Assembly (NCBI GenBank): GCA_009746045.1
Contig: RPFO01001309.1
Span: 80,001-144,000 of the forward strand
Reading direction: 5' to 3'
Length of the DNA: 64,000 nucleotides
Source of the DNA: Mesostigma viride
Taxonomy: Eukaryota; Streptophyta; Mesostigmatophyceae; Mesostigmatales; Mesostigmataceae
In this document: positions 1-11,500 of the stretch, piece by piece
How the letters are laid out: each line of letters starts with the position of its first letter
Position numbering within the stretch: the stretch's first letter is position 1
Made by a program: the position numbers and the translations under genes
Notes under the pieces: generated by a model
Seen by the model: only the letters and a program-made list of their open reading frames with translations
Database searches by the model: none
Told to the model about the DNA's origin: nothing

Positions 1-240
1 TCGCGACCCATGCGGTCTAGATCCCTTCCAGGCCTGCATGGTGGGCCGGCAGCGCTGTCGCTGCGTGTAATTTTGTGATGTATAGTTAGTTGTACCTTGT
101 GCAGCTGGCGTGATCCTTGGATGTCCGTGTCAGATTACTATTAATTTCTTCAGGGTTATTCTCCCAGTTATCGGGTTTTTCCTTATGTTGCATGCCTATC
201 TCACCTCGATGATCGATCCGTAATCTATCATTCTCAATGA
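1..240. other. No gene recognised
   Basis: I see no coding exon, RNA gene or clear repeat here. The short open frames lack any family resemblance or splice support. Confidence 0.4.
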
Positions 241-668
241 ATGTATACCAGTAGTGTAGATTAGTCAGGCTTAGCCTAGCGTGTGGCCCACGCGCATGTG
301 CGCCCATAATGGCCCCCATGGATGATGCCTTCAGCATTTAGCCAAGCCATGCCTATAATGCCCCATGGATTTTGCATTAAGAATTTAGCCATGCTATGCC
401 TATGCAGAGAGATGCTCTCTGTTGAGAAGCCATGCCCTAGCTCTTGTATAGCCATGCATGATGATCTTCCCCCACATGACATGCTCCCCATTAGCTGGGC
501 ATAGCGTGATAGATCATGAGGGTGCAGGTGCCCTGGTGCACCTAGAGCACGGGTAGCTTACATTCCCACCCTTGCAGGAAGTAGCCCAGAATGTATTAAA
601 AGCCATATGCCCCTTCTCAGGGATATGTGCTACATGTACTCACAACGGAGTTATGTTCCTAATTAATT
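241..668 (+). mobile_element. Dispersed LINE-derived fragment, copy C
   Basis: This stretch matches 42,086-42,530 almost base for base over most of its length, and more loosely 34,183-34,490. It shares the GTAGTGTAGATTAGT start, the block around GTGTATTAAAAGCCATATGC, and the terminal CAACGGAGTTATGTT motif followed by TTAATTAATTAA-like sequence. In the larger copy at 32.6-37.1 kb the first part lies between ORF1 and ORF2, and the CAACGGAGTTATGTT motif is the element's 3' end. Here the two are joined directly, so this is a non-autonomous fragment without ORF2. Confidence 0.7.
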
Positions 669-672
669 AATA

Positions 673-1077
673 CTACATACGTACATATCTACAAAAACAA
701 TCTAACACTATATCTATGGTGCCCTCGACCCTATAGAGGTCTTGTCTAGCATGCTTCCCGCGTTTGCAAACACGCGGGCGCTTCCCCACTGGAGGGGGGT
801 CGTTGTCCTCTATGACTTGAGCCCACTTGGCCTTGTCCTTCATCTTGTTCCAAATCACGGAGAGGCTGAGGCACCCCATGTATTGCATGCAGCAAGTTGC
901 TAGGGTCACGTACATACAGTAATTAATAAGGGGAGGTGGCACCCCAAAACCCTTAAAAATTGAACTATGGTAATAACACTTGAAATTCATTTGCACAATG
1001 CTGAAATATATGATTGCGGGCACTAAATAACATCTCTTGTGAGTTGTCCATGCACTTGTTGGGGGTACTACCCCCAA
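673..1077 (-). CDS. Possible exon of unknown protein
   Basis: An open frame of 134 codons whose C-terminal half looks protein-like: it has WNKMKDKAKWAQVIEDND, then a basic stretch rich in K, R and H. I do not recognise a family, and no flanking exons could be joined. It lies beside and partly inside one arm of a degenerate inverted repeat, so it may be a remnant of a transposon protein or a chance ORF. Confidence 0.18.
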   Translation of the reverse strand: MGVVPPTSAWTTHKRCYLVPAIIYFSIVQMNFKCYYHSSIFKGFGVPPPLINYCMYVTLATCCMQYMGCLSLSVIWNKMKDKAKWAQVIEDNDPPPVGKRPRVCKRGKHARQDLYRVEGTIDIVLDCFCRYVRM

Positions 1078-1590
1078 GTATACGCCAATATTGCGCTATA
1101 AATAGAAAAAGACGCTAATTAGGGCTGGGTATGCCCCAGCCAATGCACACATTTGTTGGCAACCAAAAATCAACCATTTGTAGTTCCCTGAGTGTGTAGC
1201 TTGCTGAGCTATTTACATCATGGAAATGGCAAAACCTTGAACAGTTATTAATTTTCCCGCAAAACAGGTCTTTTTTTACCGGACATTGGGAATAAATGTA
1301 TCATAAACACTTCAAATAAGGCCACAAAATCAAGCGAAAATCCGGCTAACAGGGGGACAGCAGTGGTCCAAGTCCCAGGTCATTCCGACAAGTCTAGCTC
1401 AAGTTATAAGGTTTTGCGTGCTAAAACCTGAACATACGCTAAATGAGGTTTTTCTGTGTATAAGGCCACCTAGACATCATGTTTTCCATCCAAGAAGCCA
1501 AAAAACATGCCCAACTCGATCACACAACATAAGAAAAGGCTGGGCACCTCATCTGCCCTCCCCTGCCCTCAGCATGGCCAGCCTTGCCAG
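905..1590 (-). repeat. Left arm of long degenerate inverted repeat
   Basis: Read on the minus strand, this arm is collinear with 4,090-5,135 on the plus strand. Shared landmarks in order are AAGGCTGGCCATGCTG, ACTTGTCGGAATGACC (right arm CTTGTCAGAATGACC), TTTTGCGGGAAAAT, GGGAACTA, AGCGTCTTTTTCTATTT, GGGGGTAGTACCCCC and CCTCCCCTTA. Identity is patchy. The arms enclose about 2.5 kb. This may be an old TIR transposon or an inverted duplication; no transposase is visible. Confidence 0.6.
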
Positions 1591-4089
1591 CGTGCGCATA
1601 GCAACACCATCGCTAGGCATACACGCACCAAGAGAGCATACACTATGCTCAGCCCAAGGTTACCATGTAAATTTATGCCAAGAACTCAGCAAGTATACGT
1701 GTAAAAACCTTAGAAAGACTGCCCAAGCAATAGAGGCAACTGCAGCCTGCAAACTTGGCAGCGAATCATACATGTTGTCTGCCAATCATTCACATCCTAT
1801 CCAGCTTGCCTTGCTGCACACATAGCAGGGAAGTATAGGAGGGTTAATGGTTATAGCTCAAGGAAAGCAATGGAAACACCTATCTAATGCAATGCCACTC
1901 ATGCAGTATGGCCAGCAAAAGAACCACTCTCACCTTCCTTTCCAATATGGCAATTTGCTAAGAAGCTGATGCCAGCTTGTTAGCCTCTAGGCACATGCCG
2001 GATGTCGTTACTAAAACAGGCGTGTCAGATCCGGCACATAACAAAGCGTCTGAGCAAGCTCATGTCCAAAGGATTATGGAAAACAAATGTCAACACATTA
2101 CCAACAACTTGACCTCGGCGCATTTAGCATGCCAGCCACAAACTACACGAAATTTTACGAAACTGCTAGGAATCTGACGATGCAACCGAAAGAAATGGAG
2201 CGCTTCCTGCAGGGAAACTGCCCGAAAAAAAGGCAAAAGGCCGACGTCAATGCACCTGCCTGCGTGGAAATGTTTCATGCATAAACTGGCACGCAAGCTC
2301 GAACAATAAAAGACATCATCCATTGATCAGGCGAACAAGGAAGGTGCGCCTTCCGTGAATACGTCGAAGGCGACATGCGCAGGCCTGCGTAGGTTCTTAC
2401 CTTGAATGCCGGAAATGTAAAAGAAACCGGGAAGCTTCGGCACAAACTCGACAACGCCATTAAGTAAGCTTCATAATCGGTCTTTAGAGCCTACGTTGCC
2501 TCACAATAGCTGCCGTAAACCTGCATTAAATTTCATGATCCGCAAGAGAAATTATATCCTGGACCCCCGCGCCCGTAGCCGTTCGAGAAATTAGCGATAT
2601 TGCAAACCGTAAGCTTTCCGCCATGAAATGAGGTCATCAACTAATCTTCTGCGAAATTCAAGCATTTTTTCTAGCTGTTTACGTGCCATATCGATTAATA
2701 TTGCATATAGGCATGCCGCCATGGCCACCTCCGCGAGTGTTGAGCGGTCCGGGCACACATTATACACCGTACGGACGGTACCGCGAATTTTTTGGCGCGG
2801 AAAATATTCGGCGCGCCACGTCCCCTTAAGGGGACGGGACACCCCCGAATTTTTTGGCGCCAAAAAATTCGCGCCGGAGCCGAAGGTCACAAATTTCACG
2901 TGCATGGTGCGCGCACCCCTTGCGGAAGTGGCCATGGCGACTGCGTTCAGGCGAAACTACCACACTAGGGCAGGCGAAATGCAAAAAATTTACTCGAATC
3001 TAAAAGGAGATGAGTTTATGATGTTAGTTTGTGGCGGAAATCAGCTGGTTTACAATATCGCTGTTGTTTTTTTATGCCATCGGCATGGGGGGTAATCTGA
3101 ATTTTTTGGTCGCGCGGAATGAAATAGAATTCATGATAGCGGCTGTAAAGTAGCGGTTTTGGGGGCTGTTCTGACCTTGAAGCAGGCATTAATATCGGTT
3201 GCATCGAATTCTAAACCGAGCTGGTGCTTTTTTCCAGATTTTCGGCCATTATCGGTAAGTAATTGTTCAGACCTGCGCAGTGCGTGTCTGACCTGTCCAT
3301 GGAAGAACGGCTGTTGTTGCGCGCCTGGGCGAGGGATTTACGAGGGCAAGGTACAGATTTGTCGCGAACGTTATCTGCTATCGGTGCTTTCTTCTATGAG
3401 CTCATCGTTCGAGGTTTTTTGCGTTCTTTTTGGGCAGTTTCCGCCAGCTAGCTCGCCGTCGCTTGCCGTTGTGTTGTCGAATACCTGGCAGCTTTAGATT
3501 GTTTTCGTTGATGTCGTGATCAGGGCCGCTTCAGTCGCAGCCTATAGCTCTTCGGGAAGGTATAAGGCATTTCATAAAACGTGTTCTGGCAAGGATGTTG
3601 TGCGTATGGACGCTTCTTGTTGTTTGAGAGTGACGCACCCTCTCCTCACAGGCCGCAGCGGCATCACAGCGCTCATGCGGTGAAGGGCCGCCAATGGTTT
3701 CTTTGCATTTTATCGTGCAGGGATGGAAGTGTTATAGTGATGATGATGTTGGAGATATTGCATTTGTGTGACTGCATGTAGATAGCTGGCACCAATGGTT
3801 GTTTGAGCTTTCCTTTGTTATGATGATGTGACAAGACTACAATGTGCTGAGCCAACCATGGTTGACATGCATGACTGCATGCAAGCTATATATACCATGT
3901 TCTTACTTGGTTCCTTGCCCTCCATAGTCCCAGTTTGTCATCCATGCCGGGGAGGACAGTTTAGGAGGTGTTGTTGTGTTGATTAGCTTGGTTGGCATCA
4001 ACCTTACACTCTAACCTGGGAGAAACATAGGAAATGCTGCTTAGGCATGTTAGGGCTACCATCGTCAAGGCTATGCACATATTTACAAG
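1591..4089. other. Gene-less spacer between inverted arms
   Basis: I found no recognisable exon. A small MITE-like inverted repeat lies at 2,718-2,938. The longer open frames (for example plus 2,628-3,095) run through that repeat and show no family resemblance. Confidence 0.4.
2718..2938. repeat. MITE-like inverted repeat, about 220 bp
   Basis: The ends GCCATGGCCACCTCCGCGAG (2,718-2,737) and CTTGCGGAAGTGGCCATGGC (2,919-2,938) are inverted with two mismatches. The interior contains further perfect palindromes: CCCCTTAAGGGG near 2,823 and a 20-base one centred on TTGGCGCCAA near 2,861. No coding capacity is seen, and no clear target duplication was found. Confidence 0.6.
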
Positions 4090-5135
4090 GCTGGCCATGC
4101 TGGAGGGATGATGAAGACATATGAGGTGCGTGGCCACCCCTTTGTACTTTATAAACATACTCTGCATGGTTTTGGTGCATGTTGGATGGCATATTAAGTG
4201 GCACTGTGGGGTTACTAACTTACTGAGTGGTCCTTAGCGCCTTGTCATGTGGTCATATAGGAAACCCATCAACTTGAGCATTTCTTGTCGCAATGACCCC
4301 CCACATTGAGCATGCGTTGCCGTCAGCGTGCAAGAGTTGATTATGTGTGCTTTGGTCAGTTTGCAGATGTCTTTGATGAAGAAGGAGGTGCTAGTGTGGC
4401 TAAATGGTTACTCTAATTTCCTTGTAGCGTCTACATGGGTGGCCGTCTTGGAATGGTTGTAACTTGGGCAGTTCTTGTCAGAATGGCGTCAAACCTTGAA
4501 CATAGGAGGTACCATATGTGCAGAGAATGGTAGTATGTGGTTTGGCCAGTTTTCATGAGGCTTAGATGTATAAAGGGGTGTTAGTGTGGTTAAATACTAG
4601 CTAAAACCTCCCTTAGCTTCGTCACAGGTGGCAATCTAGGAATATCCATCAAATAGGGCTGCGCTTGTCAGAATGACCTGAAAATTTGGGGCTGCATGTC
4701 CCCCCCTCTCTAGTATTTGAAAATATAAGATATGGCATGATTCCATGTGTTTATGATTTGTTTTATTTTTTTTGGTGAAAAAAAGTACCCTTTTTGCGGG
4801 AAAATCCATCAATGTGTCTAAACATCATTGTTTTGTGCTCAAAATTAGGCAGACTTTCTCAAAAGTGGGGGAACTATACGGAAATATATGATTTGGTCCA
4901 AATATGTTTGCCCATTGTCCTAGGGAAAATATGCCAAAAGTAGCGTCTTTTTCTATTTTTAGCGCGTAACCGGCATCTGGTGGGGGCTAGTACCCCCCCC
5001 AAGTGGTTGGAAAAATTTTTTTAAATCATATTTATGGTCCCCAATCATAATTGGATTTTTAGCACATGCATAGGTATGGTTTCCAGAAAAGTGCCCTTTA
5101 GGGGTGTCCCCTCCCCTTAAGAAGAGATGTCTCAC
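4090..5135 (+). repeat. Right arm of long degenerate inverted repeat
   Basis: Counterpart of 905-1,590. It also contains a diverged tandem repeat with a period near 190 bp. The core (C)TTGTC(A/G)(G/C)AATG followed by a purine/T-rich stretch recurs near 4,287, 4,477 and 4,662, each preceded by a GTGTGG(C/T)TAAAT-like block about 100 bases upstream. No ORF of note. Confidence 0.55.
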
Positions 5136-5590
5136 AAAATTTTATGTTCAAAGTGGTTGGTACATTAACTATGCGATTAGAACTAGAGATTTACAAAACT
5201 AACGAAAAAAGCCTTGCGCTCACCGATATCAACGCCTGTCTGTCATGTGCAAATGTCACTAAGTAGCTTTGTACTGCACATGCAGTATACAGCTAGTGTT
5301 GCTAGTTGCAGCGCGCTTATGATACCATATATCGAAGCCATCCAACTGCATCGCCCTCGCAATAGCCAATCATCCTGGGGTGTCGCATGCTCGCTGGCGT
5401 TTTCAACACCTTCAGCTACCACGAATATTTACTGGACTTTCTCAGCGGACTGCAACTTTCCTGGTGCAAAAAGCATGGTCATCTGGGCTCTACCCAGGGT
5501 TCTAGCAACCCCGAGCGCTGATGGTACACCTAAGTGTTGATCAATGAGATGCCCATTCCACTCCATCCATGTCTTTGTGATTGCCACCCC
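5136..5590. other. 3' flank of the DUF2252 gene
   Basis: No exon recognised. This would hold the 3' UTR and terminator of the minus-strand gene that stops at 5,591. I cannot identify a poly(A) signal with confidence. Confidence 0.35.
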
Positions 5591-8500
5591 TTAGCTGTCC
5601 GTAGTGTGTCTCCGCAGCACCTCCCAGTCGGCCGCGACCTGGTGCGCGTAGTGCTCCGCCACGTGCCACAGCGTGGACAGGAAACCATTACGCAGCGGGT
5701 GGGTGCTGCTGTCGCCCGCACGCTGCAGCAGCTCGGATCGGAACAAAGCCGCGCTGCTCGCACCCCCGGGGAGGAACGCCTGCGAGTGGGCGTGGGCAGA
5801 GCCCAGGATGAAGCCCCACTGGGTTGCCACCTGGCAGAGCCTGCCCATGACAGTTTCACAACCACAGCAATGCACGAAAGCACCAGGTCCCGAGTCATCA
5901 AGAGGGTGGTTTACGGTATACAGCAGGCGAGAGCAGTCCATGAATGGGAAAGACTGTAGCGAACAGAAAAGAGCAAAGGCACAGTCTAACCCCTTCAAAT
6001 TCCACAGCTCCTCTGCAGACGCATGCAACACCTGCGCGACCTAGCGAGTACCTACTGTTCCTTGGACGGCCCGCGCCGCTTGCGGTGCTTGCGCTCACCC
6101 ACCTTGCCTTGGACAGCACGCGCCGCTTGCGGTGCTTGCGCTCACCCACCTTGCCTTGGACGGCACGCGCCGCTTGCGGTGCTTGCGCTCACCCACCTTG
6201 CCTTGGACAGCACGCGCCGCTTGCGGTGCTTGCGCTCACCCACCTTGCCTTGGACAGCACGCGCCGCTTGCGGTGCTTGCGCTCACCCACCTTGCCTTGG
6301 ACAGCACGCGCCGCTTGCGGTGCTTGTGCCCACCCACCTTGCCTTGGACAGCACGCGCCGCTTGCGGTGCTTGCGCCCACCCACCTTGCCTTGGACAGCA
6401 CGCGCCGCTTGCGGTGCTTGTGCCCACCCACCTTGCCTTGGACAGCACGCGCCGCTTGCGGTGCTTGTGCCCACCCACCTTGCCTTGGACAGCACGCGCC
6501 GCTTGCGGTGCTTGCGCTCACCCACCTTGCCTTGGACAGCACGCGCCGCTTGCGGTGCTTGTGCCCACCCACCTTGCCTTGGACAGCACGCGCCGCTTGC
6601 GGTGCTTGTGCCCACCCACCTTGCCTTGGACAGCACGCGCCGCTTGCGGTGCTTGCGTTCACCCACCTTGCCTTGGACGGCACGCGCCGCTTGCGCTCAC
6701 CCACCTTGCCTTGGACAGCACGCGCCGCTTGCGGTGCTTGTGCCCACCCACCTTGCCTTGGACAGCACGCGCCGCTTGCGGTGCTTGTGCCCACCCACCT
6801 TTCCTTGGAAAGCACGCGCCGCATGCGGTACTTGTGCCCACTCACCTCTCCTTGGACAGCACGCAACCTTGAGGTGCTTGTGCCCACTCACCTCTCCTTG
6901 GACAGCACGTGCAGCTTGCGGTACTTGTTCTTGGCCTTGACGTCTGTCAGCAGCGCGGGGAACGCCGCCTTGGTGGGCCGACGCTCGCGCACCGAGAACA
7001 CGTGCTCGTGGCCGCGCAGCACTGCCCAGCCCAGCAGGGGGTCCGCGTCGGGCAGCAGCGCGCGGTAGCCCGCCATGTGGCGCTCTCCCTCGTTCTTGAA
7101 CGCCTGCTCGTACTGCGCGCGGCCCTCGGCGTCCATGAAGTAGTAGGGCGTTGGCCGCGGCTGCGCCTTGAAGTCCAGTATGCGCTCCTTGCCCGGCCCC
7201 TCCCCCTGGATGAGCACATAGTAGCGCGGCAGGCCCAGCGAGCCGCAGCCGGCCTTTTTGCGCTCGGCGACGTCCAGGATCTGTCAACCGCAACGCAGCA
7301 GGCGTCCGCCCGAGGACAGGACCGGCAGGGGAATGCGGAGCAAGGGAAAACGTGGGTGAGAGGAGGATGGGGCGGGGGACAACGTGGGTGAGAGGAGGAT
7401 GGGGCGGGGGACAACGCGGGTGAGAGGAGGATGAGGCGGGGGACAACGCGGGTGAGAGGAGGATGGGGCGGGGAACAACGTGGGTGAGAGGAGGATGGGG
7501 CGGGGGACAACGCGGGTGAGAGGAGGATGGGGCGGGGAACAACGCGGGTGAGAGGAGGATGGGGCGGTAGACAACGCGGGTGAGAGGAGGATGGGGCGGG
7601 GGACAACGTGGGTGAGAGGAGGATGGGGCGGGGATAACGCGGGTGAGAGGAGGATGAGGGCGGCGGACAACGCGGGTGAGAGGAGGATGGGGCGGGGGAC
7701 AACGCGGGTGAGAGGAGGATGAGGCGGGGGCAGCGTGGGTGAGAGGAGGATGGGGCAGCGGACAACGCGGGTGAGAGGAGGATGGGGCGGGGGACAACGC
7801 GGGTGAGAGGAGGATGAGGCGGGGGCAGCGTGGGTGAGAGGAGGATGGGGCGGGGGACAACGCGGGTGAGAGGAGGATGAGGCGGGGGACAACGCGGGTG
7901 AGAGGAGGATGAGGCGGGGGACGACGTGGGTGAGAGGAGGATGGGGCGGGGGACAACGCGGGTGAGAGGAGGGTGAGGCGGGGGACAACGCGGGTGAGAG
8001 GAGGATGAGGGCGGCGGACAACGTGGGTGAGAGGAGGATGAGGCGGGGGACAACGTGGGTGAGAGGAGGATGGGGCGGTAGACAACGCGGGTGAGAGGAG
8101 GATGGGGCGGCGGACAACGTGGGTGAGAGGAGGATGGGGCGGCGGACAACGTGGGTGAGAGGAGGATGGGGCGGCGGACAACGTGTGGGTGAGAGGAGGA
8201 TGGGGCGGCGGACAACGTGGGTGAGAGGAGGATGGGGCGGGGGACAACGTGGGTGAGAGGAGGATGGGGCGGGGACAAGGTGTGTGAGAGAAGGATGGGG
8301 CGGGGAGCGGGCGAGCCATGCGGACGTACTCGAACGTGCATGGACGACGAAGAAAAGGCAGGAACTGTACACAGCCGAGAGGACCAGGTCAACGTTTTCT
8401 TCGGGGTCACGTATGTGCCCGTCTGTGAAGGTAATGGACTGTTGTGTCAAAGCATCAAACACGGAATCACTTCCAAAACAGGAAGACCACTTGTCCTGGC

Positions 8501-11500
8501 AGCATGAACCCGCTGGGGCACCTAGCCAGGCAGGCTGCAGGTACCTGAGAGAAAGATGTACGCACATGAAACAAACAGATGTAAGTAGATGAAGAAACAG
8601 GTACGACAGAAAAAAATTACCTGAAAGCAAGAAGTACCGGGAGAAAACAAGTACCTGAAAGAAGTGGCTGCCGTCTGCCTTCCCCTCCACACCGTCGGGC
8701 AGCTTGAGCACTCTCAGCATGGGGTCCACCAGGGTGGCCTGGTACCCAGGGAAGGCCGCCTCGACCGCCTCACGCACTGCAGGGTCCGTGACAGAAACCA
8801 GCTTGCCTGCAGCGCGGGCGTGCGGGGCCGGTGTGGGGAGGTTTGCGTCCACTTCAATCCTCACAGTCCATGCACTCTGGGGGTTGATGCTTCCAGGGGG
8901 TAGGGTTTTCAATAACTAACATGGCACCACTCCCATCAGAAAGTTTCTAGCAAAAACTCAGGCCCCAAAGGGATGCAGGCGTGGTGCCGTCATGCTCCCT
9001 TCCCAAGTTGTGGCTGGCATGGACCCGTGCAGTCTAGAACATGGAAAGGCACTCCTGTGGAGGCACGCCGTGCAAACATGCCAGCGGGAACACGGTGTGC
9101 GTGCAAGGCGCGCCAGGCAGGCCCTCAGCCAGTCACGTGAAGGTGGGTGTGAATGTGTCTGCTGCCGTTGCCTGTACAGGCTGTTTGCAGATGCACCCGC
9201 AGGAACTGAGGAGCCAGCAAGCAACCTACCAGAATTGTAGAAGCCCAAAGACTTTGCCCCCCGTTGCCCCTGGATCAGACTCCCACACGGTTTGTACACG
9301 AATGGCCACCAATGCCTTGGTCACCAATGGCCACCGATGGCGAACCAGGCGGTGCACCCGCGCTTGGTCACGAATGGCCACCGATGGCATACCAGGTGCA
9401 TTACCGGGTCCTACGACCTAGCCATCCATATAGCAGTCCCGCCATGCCTTGAGAAAGAACGGACGCATCTCCCTCCTTGGTCACTCCGCGCACGCGCACA
9501 CTCTCCCCTCCAAGTTTACTGACGCACGTGCCACTGGATGCACGAACTGCTGCAGGCGAGCGCAGCTACACCAAAGGAAATGGGGCCGACCCATGCAACG
9601 CAAGAGTCCACGGCCATCGGCTGGCCCTGTCTTCCGCCCTAGGCTCCCGCTTACCCTTGTGACGCGGTGCAAGGAGCCTGCCTCCGACAACTGGCACGCG
9701 TGGGTTCAACCGCGCGGGTCCAACCGCGATCCGTTCAACCATCAACCAAATGCAGTACAAACACTGTCTGTTGATGACCAAGCTACCAGCAACAAACCCA
9801 CACCTCACCCCCCCGCGAAAAAATTCAAGCCATGCGTGACGAGGCAGGCGGATACAAAACGCACCGTCAGCGCCTCCCAGTCGTCGCCCTGGTGGCCCGG
9901 TGCTCCCTGTGGGGTCCACCTGCAGGTGCGTCCACTTGCCCAGCATCTTGTCGTGGCTGCTCTTGCGTTCCACCACGGACACAAACTCGGAGAGCAGGCC
10001 GGTCATGCGGGCGACGGCAAACTTGGCGTGGCTAGGCTGGCCATACTCGGCGACACCCTGGGGGATGTGACCAATGCCCGATCCCACACGCACACCATGG
10101 CACGGGCACAGCATGCCAAAAACAACGATACAGGTTAGGCCGTGCGCGACGACGCTGCATGCACCCAGCTCGCGTCATGGAGCAGAAAAGCGACAAGGGA
10201 TGCAACCCATTTGGCAACAGCGACCAGGGCGGAAATATATTTACAGCACAAACATGTGACGCGAAGCAACCCCAGCCAAGGCCACATGGGCTCACAGAGG
10301 TCCCAAATCCAGCCTCCGGTGAGCCCGTTCCTGTAATCCATGCGCCCCTCCCATACCCGAAATAATTCACGGACGTTAATCTTGTTACATCTGCCAGCAC
10401 GCAAGCACCGCAACTGTGGCTCTGGCAGACCCCCAACAGTACCAGCCCGTGGAAGGCGTGTGCGTGAACTTATGGCTATGCCACACCCTGCCTGTCTGCG
10501 TGCCTCACCTGCAGGTACCCGTCTCCCAGCGCGCGCACTGCCGCTTTGATCGCGCCACGTGGCAGCGCCGCAGAGGGCTCCTCCTTGTTGTTGGCTTCCG
10601 CGATGAGCACCACGCTGATCTGGTGGTGGTGGTGGTGGTGGTGGTGGTGGTGGTGGTGGTGGTGGTGGTGGTGGTGGTGGTGGTGGTGGTGGTGGTGGTG
10701 GTGGTGGTGGTGGTGGTGGTGGTGGTGGTGGTGGTGGTGGTGGTGGTGGTGGTGGTGGTGGTGGTGGTGGTGGTGGTGGTGGTGGTGGTGGTGGTGGTGG
10801 TGGTGGTGGTGGTGGTGGTGGTGGTGGTGGTGGTGGTGGTGGTGGTGGTGGTGGTGGTGGTGGTGGTGGTGGTGGTGGTGGTGGTGGTGGTGGTGGTGGT
10901 GGTGGTGGTGGTGGTGGTGGTGGTGGTGGTGGTGGTGGTGGTGGTGGTGGTGGTGGTGGTGGTGGTGGTGGTGGTGGTGGTGGTGGTGGTGGTGGTGGTG
11001 GTGGTGGTGGTGGTGGTGGTGGTGGTGGTGGTGGGTGGGTGGGTGGGTGGGTGGGTGGGGTGGGGGGGGGGGGGGGAGGTTGGACGTGCCGGGTGGTGGG
11101 TTATGCGGCAGGTGGCGAGTGCTGCTCAGAGGGACAGAGGAAATTGCGGTGAGGCAACTGCAAATTAGCGACTGATAATGGGCAACAGCAGGGCATGGTG
11201 AAGGGCAAGGCACCCCAAAGTCACTGGGATAACCAAGGGGCCACCCGCGGCCCCGTGGGTGGATCATCGGCGCTGCCAAGCAGAGCACACACATGCTTGA
11301 TGTCCATGGCCTTCCATTACCAGCAGACCTTAGCTCCTTGGTCGTCATCAACAACCCGCTGCAACGGTCCTTGTTGCCCCACAGCGGATGGGAGACGCAA
11401 CCCATGAGTGCGCAGGCGATCGGTGGCCTGGAGGCACCGTGCCTGCCTAGTGCGTCCGTTGGATGGTTAAGTTTCACCTGGCAAAACCACATGATTCCGC

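Noticed and set aside
5944-7068. Plus-strand 374-codon repeat protein resembling LRR or hydrophobic repeats
   Set aside because: It is the antisense of the 47-bp minisatellite; three frames are equally open.
6697-8912. Proline/serine-rich 480-540-codon minus ORFs as a cell-wall protein
   Set aside because: They read through two minisatellites and across exon boundaries of the DUF2252 gene, and parallel ORFs exist in other frames.
10416-11492. Poly-His, poly-Val and poly-Trp proteins
   Set aside because: Translations of a (TGG)n tract in each frame; the exon phases of the DUF2252 gene place the tract in an intron.
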